DNA of 44,318 nt from contig JACNJU010000043.1 in assembly GCA_014382375.1 (NCBI GenBank), positions 1 through 44,318 of the forward strand. The letters are read 5' to 3'. The notes below the pieces were generated by a model that saw only the letters and a list, made by a program, of their open reading frames with translations, was not told where the DNA came from and searched no databases. Below are positions 18,079 through 26,566 of the stretch, one piece after another. The translations under genes were made by a program, and so were the position numbers. Positions within the stretch are counted from its first letter, which is position 1. The number at the start of each line of letters is the position of its first letter. Source of the DNA: Rhodospirillaceae bacterium (GTDB lineage Bacteria > Pseudomonadota > Alphaproteobacteria > Rhodospirillales > JABHCV01).

Positions 18079-19030
18079 CGTAAGGAATACGCGCCATCTC
18101 GCGGCCGCCAAAATCTTTTGCTTCGATGATGGTCAAGCGCTCACTCATAGGCATGAACTTTTCAGGCACCGTCGGTCCGAACAAGGAGACCAGCGGTTTT
18201 CCGGCAAGGGCAATCATGTGACCGACGCCTGAATCATTGGACACGGATGCCGACATCCGTTCAGCCAGCGCAATGGTGAAAAGCGGATCAAAGCCGTTGT
18301 TTTTTTGTTGCAGGGGAAACAGCGAAGAAGCAACCCGGGCGCGTACCGGCGCCATCCATTCCGGTTCCTGGGGACCCAGGAAAAACACCGGTATACGACC
18401 CTGATCGGCCTGGGCCTGGGCCAGGCGAATAAAATTTTCCAGATCCCAGCACTTGGGCTTGCCACCGCTGCCTGGAGCAAAACCCACATATTCGGCCCCT
18501 ACGGGCAGTAATTTCAGGGCATCGACCCGGTACCGGGGGCTGGGATGAAGGTCGAGTCCTGACGGTGTTGGAAAGGTTTCACCACTGGCAAGTTCAAGCA
18601 GATCAAGGAGTTGACGCTGCATTGATTTGGGAAATTTATAACCCTTTGGCGGTTTTTTCGAGGACAGCAAAAACCGCGCCGCTGGCGAGATAAAGGTCTT
18701 GTGGGGGATGCGCCACAGGGACAGCGAAGCCCAGAAGATTTTCTGACTGTCGATAACCAGATCAAAGCGTCGGCCAGTCAATGGTTTTCTCAGTAATTCG
18801 GACGGGTGCAGGCCAATACCGGCGTATTCGATGACCTCATCAAGAAAGCCCTCGACAAGCGGTGCCAGGACTGAGGCATAAACACTGGTTTCCTTGCCCG
18901 CAAGCCAGGTAATATGGGCGTCGGGGAATGCCTTCCTGAGGCCACGCACGAACGGCAGCTTAAGCAGGCCGTCACCGACCCTATCAAGGCCGACATAGAC
19001 GAGGACACTTTCAGGCTTGCTGGTGTTCAT
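18038..19030 (-). CDS. Second glycosyltransferase family 9 protein
   Basis: This 330-residue GT-B protein has the N-terminal SVLVYVGLDRVGDGLLKLPF and the acceptor-side AFPDAHITWLAG. The C-terminal GT9 donor-site segments are YVGFAPGSGGKPKCWDLENF and ASVSNDSGVGHMIALAGKPL, ending LFGPTVPEKFMP. It is only distantly similar to the plus-strand GT9 at 15533 and lacks that protein's Cys-rich tail. The start at 19030 puts the first strand immediately after the N-terminus, as usual; an in-frame ATG at 19060 is possible, and neither has a clear ribosome binding site. Its 3' end overlaps ampG by 41 bp tail to tail. It diverges from ppa. Confidence 0.85.
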   Translation of the reverse strand: MNTSKPESVLVYVGLDRVGDGLLKLPFVRGLRKAFPDAHITWLAGKETSVYASVLAPLVEGFLDEVIEYAGIGLHPSELLRKPLTGRRFDLVIDSQKIFWASLSLWRIPHKTFISPAARFLLSSKKPPKGYKFPKSMQRQLLDLLELASGETFPTPSGLDLHPSPRYRVDALKLLPVGAEYVGFAPGSGGKPKCWDLENFIRLAQAQADQGRIPVFFLGPQEPEWMAPVRARVASSLFPLQQKNNGFDPLFTIALAERMSASVSNDSGVGHMIALAGKPLVSLFGPTVPEKFMPMSERLTIIEAKDFGGREMARIPYATVAEALGEAVVS

Positions 19031-19108
19031 GGTAAACCGTTTTAGAAATATGCTCTCCATCGGTTATCATATTCCGCTCAAAGTAACCAAGTTTCTATGG
19101 GTTTTTTG

Positions 19109-19137
19109 TTGCGACGATATGACTGGGCCGTTAAATA
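19109..19137 (+). promoter_or_regulatory. Candidate sigma-70 promoter for ppa
   Basis: TTGCGA (19109-19114), a 17-bp spacer and TAAATA (19132-19137) lie 51 bp before the ppa ATG. The -35 sequence TTGCGA is the same as that proposed for mucR at 41010. Confidence 0.45.
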
Positions 19138-19188
19138 CAACCGCTACATTAGCTTTTCTTAATATAAACAAACAGGATTCTTAAGCGC

Positions 19189-19716
19189 ATGAATATCAGC
19201 AAAATACCGGTCGGTGAAAACGCTCCGTACGATGTGAATGTTGTTATCGAAATTCCGATCGGCGGCAACCCGGTCAAATACGAGCTCGATAAAGCATCGG
19301 GGGCCATGTACGTCGACCGCTTTCTGCACACGGCGATGTACTACCCGTGTAACTACGGCTTTATCCCCCATACCCTGTCCGACGATGGTGACGCGGTAGA
19401 CGCCGCCGTAATGGGGCAAATTCCGGTAATGCCGGGCTGTGTCATTCGTTCAAGGCCGGTCGGGGTGCTGATGATGGAAGACGAGAGCGGCATTGATGAG
19501 AAAATTCTCTGCGTACCCGTTGATAAACTGCATCCCTATTATGCCAATGTCGGGTCTTACCGGGATTTGCGTCAGGTACAGCTTGATCAGATAGAACATT
19601 TTTTCACCCACTATAAAGACCTTGAAAAAGGCAAATGGGCCAAAACGAAAGGCTGGGGTGAGGCCGAAGAAGCAATGGAACTGATCCGTATCGGCATGAA
19701 TCGGGCTCAGGATTAA
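19189..19716 (+). CDS. ppa: Inorganic pyrophosphatase (family I)
   Basis: Ppa hydrolyses pyrophosphate from biosynthetic reactions to two phosphates, using Mg2+. The 175-residue length is that of bacterial family I hexameric enzymes. Visible active-site segments are EIPIGGNPVKYELDK, YPCNYGFIPHTL, and DDGDAVDAAV, in which Asp66, Asp68 and Asp71 match the E. coli metal ligands Asp65, Asp67 and Asp70. Asp98 and Asp103-like positions lie in MMEDESGIDEKIL, and KTKGW is near the C-terminus. Twelve bases separate it from the SulP transporter gene. A candidate promoter is at 19109-19137. Confidence 0.97.
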   Translation: MNISKIPVGENAPYDVNVVIEIPIGGNPVKYELDKASGAMYVDRFLHTAMYYPCNYGFIPHTLSDDGDAVDAAVMGQIPVMPGCVIRSRPVGVLMMEDESGIDEKILCVPVDKLHPYYANVGSYRDLRQVQLDQIEHFFTHYKDLEKGKWAKTKGWGEAEEAMELIRIGMNRAQD

Positions 19717-19728
19717 ACGGCTTTTTCC

Positions 19729-21357
19729 ATGAACTTTATTCACGGCCTCCGGTTCGACAATATTCGCGGCGACATCTTTGGCGGCCTGACGGCGGCTGTT
19801 GTTGCCTTGCCGCTGGCGCTGGCCTTTGGCGTCGCCTCAGGGGCCGGACCCATGGCCGGCCTGTGGGGGGCCATTCTGGTTGGTTTTTTCGCCGCCCTGT
19901 TTGGCGGCACCGCAAGCCAGATTTCCGGCCCGACCGGCCCGATGACCGTGGTCATGGCGGTGATTGTCACCAAATACGCCCATGACCCGGCGATGGCGTT
20001 CACCGTCGTGATGATGGGTGGCGCCTTGCAAATCGCCTTCGGCGCGTTGCGCCTGGGCAGCTATATTTCACTGGTGCCGTTTCCGGTGATTTCCGGGTTT
20101 ATGAGCGGTATCGGCTGCATCATCATCATTTTGCAAATTGCCCCGCTTTTGGGACAGGTGACACCGGGCGGCGGGACCCTGAGCGTGCTGGCAGCGTTGC
20201 CGGAAATCTTTACCGGCATCAGGCCCGAGGCGGCGCTGATTGGCATCGGCGCGCTGGCCATTGTCTACCTGACTCCCAGACCGATTGACCGGCTTTTGCC
20301 GGCCCCGTTGATCGCCCTTGTTGTTGGCACGGTTGCCGTCTGGACCCTGTTTCCCGATGTTCCGACGTTGGGGGAAATTCCCATCGGCTTTCCCGACCCA
20401 CAGCTGCCGACCCTTAGCATCAAGGCCTTGCCTGATATGCTCGGCTCGGCCCTGATTCTGGCGCTGCTTGGATCTATCGACAGTTTGCTGACCTCGTTAA
20501 TTGCCGACTCGATTACCCATTCCCATCACAAGCCTAACCGCGAGCTGATTGGCCAGGGTATCGGCAATATGATCGCCGGCATGTTCGGGGCCATTCCAGG
20601 GGCCGGTGCGACCATGCGTACCGTCGTCAATGTACGGGCCGGGGGGGCGACGCCCCTGTCGGGCATTCTGCACACGGCTGTCCTGCTCGCCGTGGTTCTG
20701 GGACTGGGGCCTCTGGCAGAGCACATTCCCCATGCGGTGTTGGCTGGAATTCTGCTCAAGGTTGGCCTGGATATTGTCGACTGGGCCTATATCAAACGAT
20801 TACCGGGCGCTCCCAGGGCCGGTGTGGTGTTGATGTTCATTGTTCTGGGTTTGACCATTTTTGTCGATTTGATCATGGCGGTTGCAGTCGGTGTCGTCGC
20901 CGCCAGCCTGCTGTTTGTTAAGCGCATGTCGGATTTGCAACTTGAAAGCATTCGCGCATCTGACGGCTCTCACGGCCCGGTGCCCATGAGTGCTGTGGAG
21001 GCGGCGGCGCTCGATGCGGCCGCCGATCAGGTGCTGCTCTATCACTTTAGCGGCCCGGTCAGCTTTGGTGCGGCCAAGGGCCTGGCCCGGCGTGTCGTAC
21101 CCGGCGACAGCCACAAGGCGCTGATCCTGGACATGACCGATGTCACCTTTGTCGATACAAGCGCCGCCATGGCGCTTCTGGATATCATCACCAAATCCAC
21201 GGACCAGGGCTTGCGGGTCTATGTTGTCGGTTTGCGTGAACCGGTTGAAAAGGTGTTGATGAAGCTGGCTGTGCTGGATGATTTGCCAGCCGACCAGCGG
21301 CCCTCTTCGCGTCTGCAGGCCATTGAAGCGGCGCTCAGGAAAATAAATGGCGCTTGA
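19729..21357 (+). CDS. SulP-family anion transporter with STAS domain
   Basis: SulP transporters move sulfate, bicarbonate or other anions, usually with Na+ or H+. The 542-residue protein has 10-14 hydrophobic segments over the first 410 residues. These include the SulP-typical FGVASGAGPMAGLWGAI, TASQISGPTGPMTVVMAV and GQGIGNMIAGMFGAIPGAGA. A cytoplasmic STAS domain follows (about 430-540), in which ILDMTDVTFVDTSAAMALLD is the conserved STAS strand-helix. The substrate cannot be told from sequence. A sulfate role beside ppa is conceivable, since sulfate activation makes pyrophosphate, but no sulfur assimilation gene is nearby. It overlaps the macro-domain gene by 11 bp. Confidence 0.9.
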   Translation: MNFIHGLRFDNIRGDIFGGLTAAVVALPLALAFGVASGAGPMAGLWGAILVGFFAALFGGTASQISGPTGPMTVVMAVIVTKYAHDPAMAFTVVMMGGALQIAFGALRLGSYISLVPFPVISGFMSGIGCIIIILQIAPLLGQVTPGGGTLSVLAALPEIFTGIRPEAALIGIGALAIVYLTPRPIDRLLPAPLIALVVGTVAVWTLFPDVPTLGEIPIGFPDPQLPTLSIKALPDMLGSALILALLGSIDSLLTSLIADSITHSHHKPNRELIGQGIGNMIAGMFGAIPGAGATMRTVVNVRAGGATPLSGILHTAVLLAVVLGLGPLAEHIPHAVLAGILLKVGLDIVDWAYIKRLPGAPRAGVVLMFIVLGLTIFVDLIMAVAVGVVAASLLFVKRMSDLQLESIRASDGSHGPVPMSAVEAAALDAAADQVLLYHFSGPVSFGAAKGLARRVVPGDSHKALILDMTDVTFVDTSAAMALLDIITKSTDQGLRVYVVGLREPVEKVLMKLAVLDDLPADQRPSSRLQAIEAALRKINGA

Positions 21358-21871
21358 TCGTATCGACGTAATAGCAGCCGACATTACGACACTGGCCGTT
21401 GATGTCATCGTTAATGCCGCAAATGAAAGTTTGCGGGGCGGTGGCGGCGTTGACGGGGCCATCCATGCCGCTGCGGGTCCTGATTTGCTTGAAGAATGCA
21501 AGACTATCCCCGGCGGCTGTCCAACCGGCGAGGCCCGCCTGACCCATGGCCACAAACTGCAAGCCCAATATATCATTCATACCGTCGGCCCCATCTGGCA
21601 GGGTGGCGAGGCCAACGAAGATGGCCTGCTTGCCCAGTGCTATCGCCGTTCGCTGGGATTGATGGTCGGCAATAATTTAAAGACCATCGCGTTCCCGGCG
21701 ATTTCGACAGGCGTCTACCGCTTTCCGTTGGAGCGGGCAGCAAGCATAGCCCTGAGCACAACAGCCGCTTTTTTGACCGGCGATGATCGAATCGAAAAAG
21801 TCACGTTCTGTTGTTTCGGGGAGCCCTCCCTTCACGCCCACGAGAAGGCGCTTGCCGGGCTCACCCCCTGA
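21347..21871 (+). CDS. Macro-domain protein (O-acetyl-ADP-ribose deacetylase/ADP-ribosyl hydrolase-like)
   Basis: This 174-residue stand-alone macro domain of the YmdB/MacroD type binds ADP-ribose and typically removes O-acetyl-ADP-ribose or mono-ADP-ribose from acidic residues. Visible: VIVNAANESLRGGGGVDGAIHAAAGPDL, shown in part as NAANESLRGGGGVDGAIH, with the catalytic Asn/Asp. Also CPTGEARLTHGHKL, YIIHTVGPIW and FPAISTGVYRFPLERAA. AGGA lies six bases before the ATG. It begins inside the last codons of the SulP gene (11-bp overlap), so expression is coupled, and it ends two bases from the convergent PiT gene. No ADP-ribosyltransferase partner is seen in the window. Confidence 0.93.
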   Translation: MALDRIDVIAADITTLAVDVIVNAANESLRGGGGVDGAIHAAAGPDLLEECKTIPGGCPTGEARLTHGHKLQAQYIIHTVGPIWQGGEANEDGLLAQCYRRSLGLMVGNNLKTIAFPAISTGVYRFPLERAASIALSTTAAFLTGDDRIEKVTFCCFGEPSLHAHEKALAGLTP

Positions 21872-21873
21872 GC

Positions 21874-23418
21874 CTACCCCGCGTTGACCGCTTCAAGCGC
21901 CTTGAACAGCAGCGCCGCCAGCAGGGCTGCGGCCGGGACGGTGACAACCCAGGCAGTTGCGATGGTGGTCAGGTGTTGACGGCGCACCAGCATTCGTTTT
22001 GCTGATTTGCGGATTTTTTTGGCCTGCAACTCCATCAGCATTTCGTCGGCCTCTTCGGCCGCAGCGGTAATGGCGTTGCCAACGTCATCACCAGCCAGGG
22101 CGGTTGGCTTGACGAGGTTGCGTTTGCGGTTGGAGATAAATTCCCGGTACAGCCCGACCCCGAAGACACCGCCGACGGCGATGTGGGTCGATGAAACCGG
22201 CAATCCCAGGCCCGAGGCGATAATAACCGTAATCGATGCCGCCAGGGCGACGCAAAAAGCGCGCACCGGATTAAGCTTGGTGATTTTCTCGCCGACGGTC
22301 TTGATCAGTTTTGGCCCGAACAAAACCAACCCGGCAGAGATACCCGCCGCACCGACCAGCATCACCCATAAGGGAATCCCGACCTTGGCCGCAATATCGC
22401 CACTGGTTGAAGCCGAAACAATGGCAGCTAGGGGTCCGACCGCATTGGCGACGTCATTGGCGCCATGAGCAAAGGACAGCAGGGCGGCTGAACCAATCAG
22501 TGGAATGACGAACAACTGGTTGACGGATTTTTTTCGGTTTTCCATGGTCGCCGAGTGTTTGTCGACCCATACCTTGACGATGAAATAAACCACCACATAG
22601 GCAAGCGCACCAATCACCATGATGCTGACGGCGTCGACCTTGATGATTTTTTTAAGACCCTTCATCACCAGATAGACTGAAAAAGCCGAGCCCATAATGC
22701 CGACGACGACGGGAACCCAGCGCCGGGCGGCGGCGATCTTGTCTTTCTGGTTGAGCACCGTGTATTTCAGGAAGGCTAAAAACAGCGCCGCAATAATGCC
22801 GCCCATCAGTGGCGAGATCACCCAGCTTGCGGCAATTTTGCCCATGGTCGGCCAGTTGACGGCATCAAAACCGGTAGCGGCGATGCCGGCCCCCATGACC
22901 CCGCCGACGATGGAGTGGGTGGTCGATACAGGTGCGCCAACATAGGTCGCCAGATTAAGCCACAGGGCGGCAGCCAGAAGCGCCGCCATCATCGCCCAGA
23001 TGAAGACTTGTGTGCTGGGCATCAGCGACGGATCAATGATGCCCTTCTTGATGGTCTTGATAACATCGCCACCGGCCAGGATAGCACCCGATGATTCAAA
23101 AACAGCGGCAATCACCAGTGCCCCAACCAGGGTCAGGGCCTTTGAGCCGACCGCCGGACCAACATTGTTGGCGACATCGTTGGCACCAATGTTGAGGGCC
23201 ATGTAGCCGCCGATGATACCGGCGGCGATAACGTAGGCGCTGTTATCGATGGAACCCGTCTGCATGGAGGCAAAAATCCAGACGATGACGAGAAACAGGA
23301 TACTCAGGCCGACTTTAACAAACTTCTGGCCTGACTCCTGGGTTGCCCTTTCAAGGCGAACAATTTTCTTGAGGTCTTTATCGAGTGACGTCTTCTTCTT
23401 AAAAGCATGCTCATTCAT
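21874..23418 (-). CDS. PiT-family inorganic phosphate transporter
   Basis: PiT proteins are low-affinity, metal-phosphate/H+ symporters. The 514-residue protein has about ten hydrophobic segments in two related halves. Each half carries the family signature: IGANDVANNVGPAVGSKAL near residue 70 and AHGANDVANAVGPLAAIV in the second half. A charged hydrophilic N-terminus (KKKTSLDKDLKKIVRLERA) and a large charged C-terminal region (about 440-490) are probably cytoplasmic. The start at 23418 has GAGAG seven bases upstream and is preferred to the codon seven residues earlier. I do not see a convincing PhoB box upstream and no phoU-like gene is adjacent. Confidence 0.93.
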   Translation of the reverse strand: MNEHAFKKKTSLDKDLKKIVRLERATQESGQKFVKVGLSILFLVIVWIFASMQTGSIDNSAYVIAAGIIGGYMALNIGANDVANNVGPAVGSKALTLVGALVIAAVFESSGAILAGGDVIKTIKKGIIDPSLMPSTQVFIWAMMAALLAAALWLNLATYVGAPVSTTHSIVGGVMGAGIAATGFDAVNWPTMGKIAASWVISPLMGGIIAALFLAFLKYTVLNQKDKIAAARRWVPVVVGIMGSAFSVYLVMKGLKKIIKVDAVSIMVIGALAYVVVYFIVKVWVDKHSATMENRKKSVNQLFVIPLIGSAALLSFAHGANDVANAVGPLAAIVSASTSGDIAAKVGIPLWVMLVGAAGISAGLVLFGPKLIKTVGEKITKLNPVRAFCVALAASITVIIASGLGLPVSSTHIAVGGVFGVGLYREFISNRKRNLVKPTALAGDDVGNAITAAAEEADEMLMELQAKKIRKSAKRMLVRRQHLTTIATAWVVTVPAAALLAALLFKALEAVNAG

Positions 23419-23573
23419 GCGGTTTCTCTCTTTTTTCACTTGCTATATATCGAGGCATCTTTGACCCGATTGGCAAACTAAAATCAAGGCTGTTTTTTCG
23501 ATCTGAAAGTAGTAGATTGAAGAGTTCCAGCCTGGGCCGGATCAGAATTAATCCGGTATTATACAATAACGAG

Positions 23574-23607
23574 CAGTCCCCACACATGCGGGTAGGGCTG
23601 GTTTTTT
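23574..23607 (+). terminator. Terminator-like hairpin with T-run, no plus-strand gene upstream
   Basis: CAGTCCC pairs with GGGCTG across a loop that can itself fold (CCC..GGG), and the stem is followed by G and six T on the plus strand. Both neighbours (PiT and maeB) are on the minus strand, so it does not obviously terminate either. It could end an unannotated small RNA or stop antisense transcription. Confidence 0.4.
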
Positions 23608-23637
23608 ATGCACACAAGCCCAGCAAAGCCGTCACTT

Positions 23638-25896
23638 TTAAGTGGCGTCGTGAGCGGCAAGAGCGGCCATGTTGACCATGTCCGAAACCGTCGCCCCCAT
23701 GGGTACGATCTGGGCCGGTTTTGAAAGTCCCATCAACATCGGCCCGATCACCGTGCCGCCGCCAAGTTCGTGCAGCAGGTTGGTGGCGATTTGCGATGAA
23801 TGAAGACCCGGCATAATCAGCACGTTGGCCGGTTCGGACAGGCGGCAGAACGGGTAATGTTTCAAAAGTTCGGAATTCAAGGCCACATCGACGCCCATCT
23901 CGCCGTCGTATTCAAATGAAACCTGGCGTTCGTCAAGAACATGAACGGCGTCGCGAATAATTTCAGCACGATCCAGCATGGGATTGCCAAAATTGGAAAA
24001 CGACAACAGCGCCACCCGTGGCTCATGACCCATACGGCGGGCCACAGCCGCAGACTGAATGGCGAAGTCGGCGAGCTGGTTCGGATTGGGTAATTCGTGG
24101 ACAGCGGTGTCGGCGACGAACAAAGTGCGATCACGGGCCAGCACCAGTGACAGGCCAAAGATATGCTCGTCGGGCTTGGAGTCCAGCACGCGGGTGATTT
24201 CGTCAAGAGCGACATAATAGTTTCGCGTCAACCCGGTCAACATGGCGTCGGCGTCGCCAAGGGCGACCATGCAGGCGGCGAAAAGATTGCGCTCCTGATT
24301 GACCATGCGCTGACAATCCCGATAAAGCGCCCCCTTGCGCTGCAGGCGCTCATACAGGAAGTCAGTATAGTCCTTGTTTGATGTGCTTAAGCGGGCGTTG
24401 TGAATTTCCAGGCCGTCGATTTTTGGCAAACCCAGTGATTGCATGGTCTCCAGAACCTTGTCCTCACGGCCCAGCAGGATCGGCACGCCGTATCCCGAAT
24501 TGTGAAAGGACACGGCGGCACGAATACTTTTTTCTTCCTCACCTTCGGCAAAAACAACGCGTCTTGGATGGGCCCGCACTGATTCGAAGATCGCCTGCAG
24601 GCTGGCCGCCGTCGGATCAAGACGGGCCGACAGTTCGTTCCCGTAGGCTTCCATGTCGATAATCGGTTTACGGGCGACACCCGAATTCATCGCCGCATTG
24701 GCGACAGCTTGCGGCACCGCCTTGATCAGGCGCGGATCGAAAGGAGCCGGGATCATGTATTCGGGGCCATATTGCAGACTGCGCCCGTAAGCCGCACCGA
24801 CTTCATCAGGGACGTCTTCGCGGGCCAGTTCGGCGATTGCGTGGGCGGCGGCAATTTTCATTTCATCATTAATGGTTGAGGCGCGAACATCCAGCGCACC
24901 GCGGAAAATATAGGGAAAGCCGAGCACATTGTTGACCTGATTGGGATAATCCGAACGGCCAGTAGCTATCAGCACGTCAGGTCTTGCTGCCTTGGCGACT
25001 TCGGGCAGGATTTCCGGATCCGGGTTGGCCATGGCGAAAATAATCGGCTTGTCGGCCATTGACCGGACCATTTCAGGACTGACCGCGTCCTTGACTGAAA
25101 GACCCAAAAAGACATCGGCACCGACCATGGCGTCTTCCAGGGTGCGGGCGTCCGTTTTGATGGCGTGGGCAGATTTCCACTGGTTCATGCCGTCTTTGCG
25201 ACCTTGATGAATGACTCCCTTTGAATCGCACATGATGACATTGTCGTGTGCCACCCCCATGCGCTTGATGAGCTCGACACAGGCAATGGATGCCGCGCCC
25301 GCGCCATTGGCGACAACCTTGACCGAGGACATATCCCGGCCCGTCAGGTCAAGGGCATTAATCAGTCCGGCGGCGGTGATAATGGCGGTGCCATGCTGAT
25401 CATCGTGAAAAACCGGAATATCCATGATTTCGCGCAGTTGCTGCTCAATGATAAAACATTCAGGGGCCTTGATATCTTCAAGGTTAATGCCACCGAATGT
25501 GGCACCCAGGAATTTAACGCAGTTGACGAACTCATCGACGTCTTCGGTGCTGACTTCAAGATCGATACCATCGACATCGGCAAAGCGCTTAAACAGCACC
25601 GCCTTGCCTTCCATCACCGGCTTGGAGGCAAGTGCCCCCAGGTTGCCCAGTCCCAGTACGGCCGTACCGTTCGAGATAATGGCGACGATGTTGCCTTTGG
25701 CTGTGTAGTCGTAGGCAAGGGACGGGTCGCGTTTGATTTCAAGGCACGGGGCGGCGACGCCAGGTGAATATGCAAGCGAAAGGTCACGCTGGGTGGTGAG
25801 CGGTTTTGTCGGGTGAATTTCAAGTTTTCCGGGCCGCCCCTGGGCATGAAACTTCAGGGCTTCGGTATCGGTGACGCTGCTTTTTCTATCGGCCAT
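23638..25896 (-). CDS. maeB: NADP-dependent malic enzyme with C-terminal phosphotransacetylase-like domain
   Basis: MaeB decarboxylates malate to pyruvate with NADP+ reduction, supplying NADPH and pyruvate. The 752-residue length is that of the large fused form. The malic domain (about 1-160) shows [18 protein letters not shown] with catalytic Tyr43 and the metal site [10 protein letters not shown] (163-171). The NAD(P)-binding domain (about 170-410) has [16 protein letters not shown]. The C-terminal PTA_PTB-like domain (about 430-752) is usually regulatory, binding acetyl-CoA, rather than catalytic. A small stress-type gene lies 24 bp upstream on the same strand, so the two are probably co-transcribed. 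No terminator with a T-run is evident on the minus strand after the stop. Confidence 0.96.
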   Translation of the reverse strand: MADRKSSVTDTEALKFHAQGRPGKLEIHPTKPLTTQRDLSLAYSPGVAAPCLEIKRDPSLAYDYTAKGNIVAIISNGTAVLGLGNLGALASKPVMEGKAVLFKRFADVDGIDLEVSTEDVDEFVNCVKFLGATFGGINLEDIKAPECFIIEQQLREIMDIPVFHDDQHGTAIITAAGLINALDLTGRDMSSVKVVANGAGAASIACVELIKRMGVAHDNVIMCDSKGVIHQGRKDGMNQWKSAHAIKTDARTLEDAMVGADVFLGLSVKDAVSPEMVRSMADKPIIFAMANPDPEILPEVAKAARPDVLIATGRSDYPNQVNNVLGFPYIFRGALDVRASTINDEMKIAAAHAIAELAREDVPDEVGAAYGRSLQYGPEYMIPAPFDPRLIKAVPQAVANAAMNSGVARKPIIDMEAYGNELSARLDPTAASLQAIFESVRAHPRRVVFAEGEEEKSIRAAVSFHNSGYGVPILLGREDKVLETMQSLGLPKIDGLEIHNARLSTSNKDYTDFLYERLQRKGALYRDCQRMVNQERNLFAACMVALGDADAMLTGLTRNYYVALDEITRVLDSKPDEHIFGLSLVLARDRTLFVADTAVHELPNPNQLADFAIQSAAVARRMGHEPRVALLSFSNFGNPMLDRAEIIRDAVHVLDERQVSFEYDGEMGVDVALNSELLKHYPFCRLSEPANVLIMPGLHSSQIATNLLHELGGGTVIGPMLMGLSKPAQIVPMGATVSDMVNMAALAAHDAT

Positions 25897-25920
25897 ATTG
25901 ATCAGTACCCTTAGGTGTGA

Positions 25921-26415
25921 TTATTCAGCTTCGTGAATGTGGACGTTGCTGGCGCTATTGTCATTTAAGATTTGGGTGGCGAGGTCTTCACGGTCCCTGG
26001 TTTCGGCGCGCACCCACAAGATGACGCTTCCGGCCTCCAGCGAGCGGGCGAAGTCTTCAGTGTGTGGGCTTGATGTCACCCCTTCGATCACTTCCTTGGC
26101 GGCAATAACGCCAGTGGCTGCACCGATCAGGCCCGCTACAGTCGCCGCCATCGGTCCGCCGGCCAGGAAAATGGCCCCTGAAGCAACCAGCGGCGCTTCG
26201 AATTTCAACTCCCCGACAAGGGCCGTCAGGACGTCGCGCCAGGGCTTGCCGGGCTCGCCTGCGGCCTCGAGTGATTCGTGGGATGACAACAGGCTCAGGT
26301 CCGAATGCTCGAACCCGGATTTTTGCAAGGCTGTGATGGCGGCCTCGAAAGTTTCGCGTTCGGCAAACAGGCCGACGACCTCACGGGCTGATGTGGCTGA
26401 AGGAGTATCGTTCAC
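25921..26415 (-). CDS. Small protein with glycine/alanine-rich hydrophobic core, general-stress-like
   Basis: This 164-residue protein starts with GTG, which has AAGGA nine bases upstream. The N-terminal REVVGLFAERETFEAAITAL plus FEHSDLSLLSSHESL and the C-terminal GSVILWVRAETRDREDLATQ look like the two halves of a ferredoxin-like YflT/general stress 17M-type domain. They are interrupted by a hydrophobic Gly/Ala segment (about residues 75-110) that could insert in or lie on the membrane. Function is unknown. It is the upstream gene of a likely two-gene operon with maeB, and it diverges from mutS. The family name is a motif-level guess; existence of the gene is well supported by its ribosome binding site and coding pattern. 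Confidence 0.7.
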   Translation of the reverse strand: MNDTPSATSAREVVGLFAERETFEAAITALQKSGFEHSDLSLLSSHESLEAAGEPGKPWRDVLTALVGELKFEAPLVASGAIFLAGGPMAATVAGLIGAATGVIAAKEVIEGVTSSPHTEDFARSLEAGSVILWVRAETRDREDLATQILNDNSASNVHIHEAE

Positions 26416-26566
26416 GATATATTTTCCTTAAAAGTCCCAGGGTGTTTTGCCTATTGTGCCCAACGATGGCGTTGAATCCTAGTCTAAAGAGGAAAATCAT
26501 CATCGCCCGAGTAGCCGCCGCCAAATCGGGTGTGATAAGGTGGCCCACCTTTTATTATCCCGGATC

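Noticed and set aside
19085-19105. TCTATGGGTT resembling the end of the 38085 element
   Set aside because: Only about ten bases match and no partner arm is present, so chance similarity is more likely than a relic.
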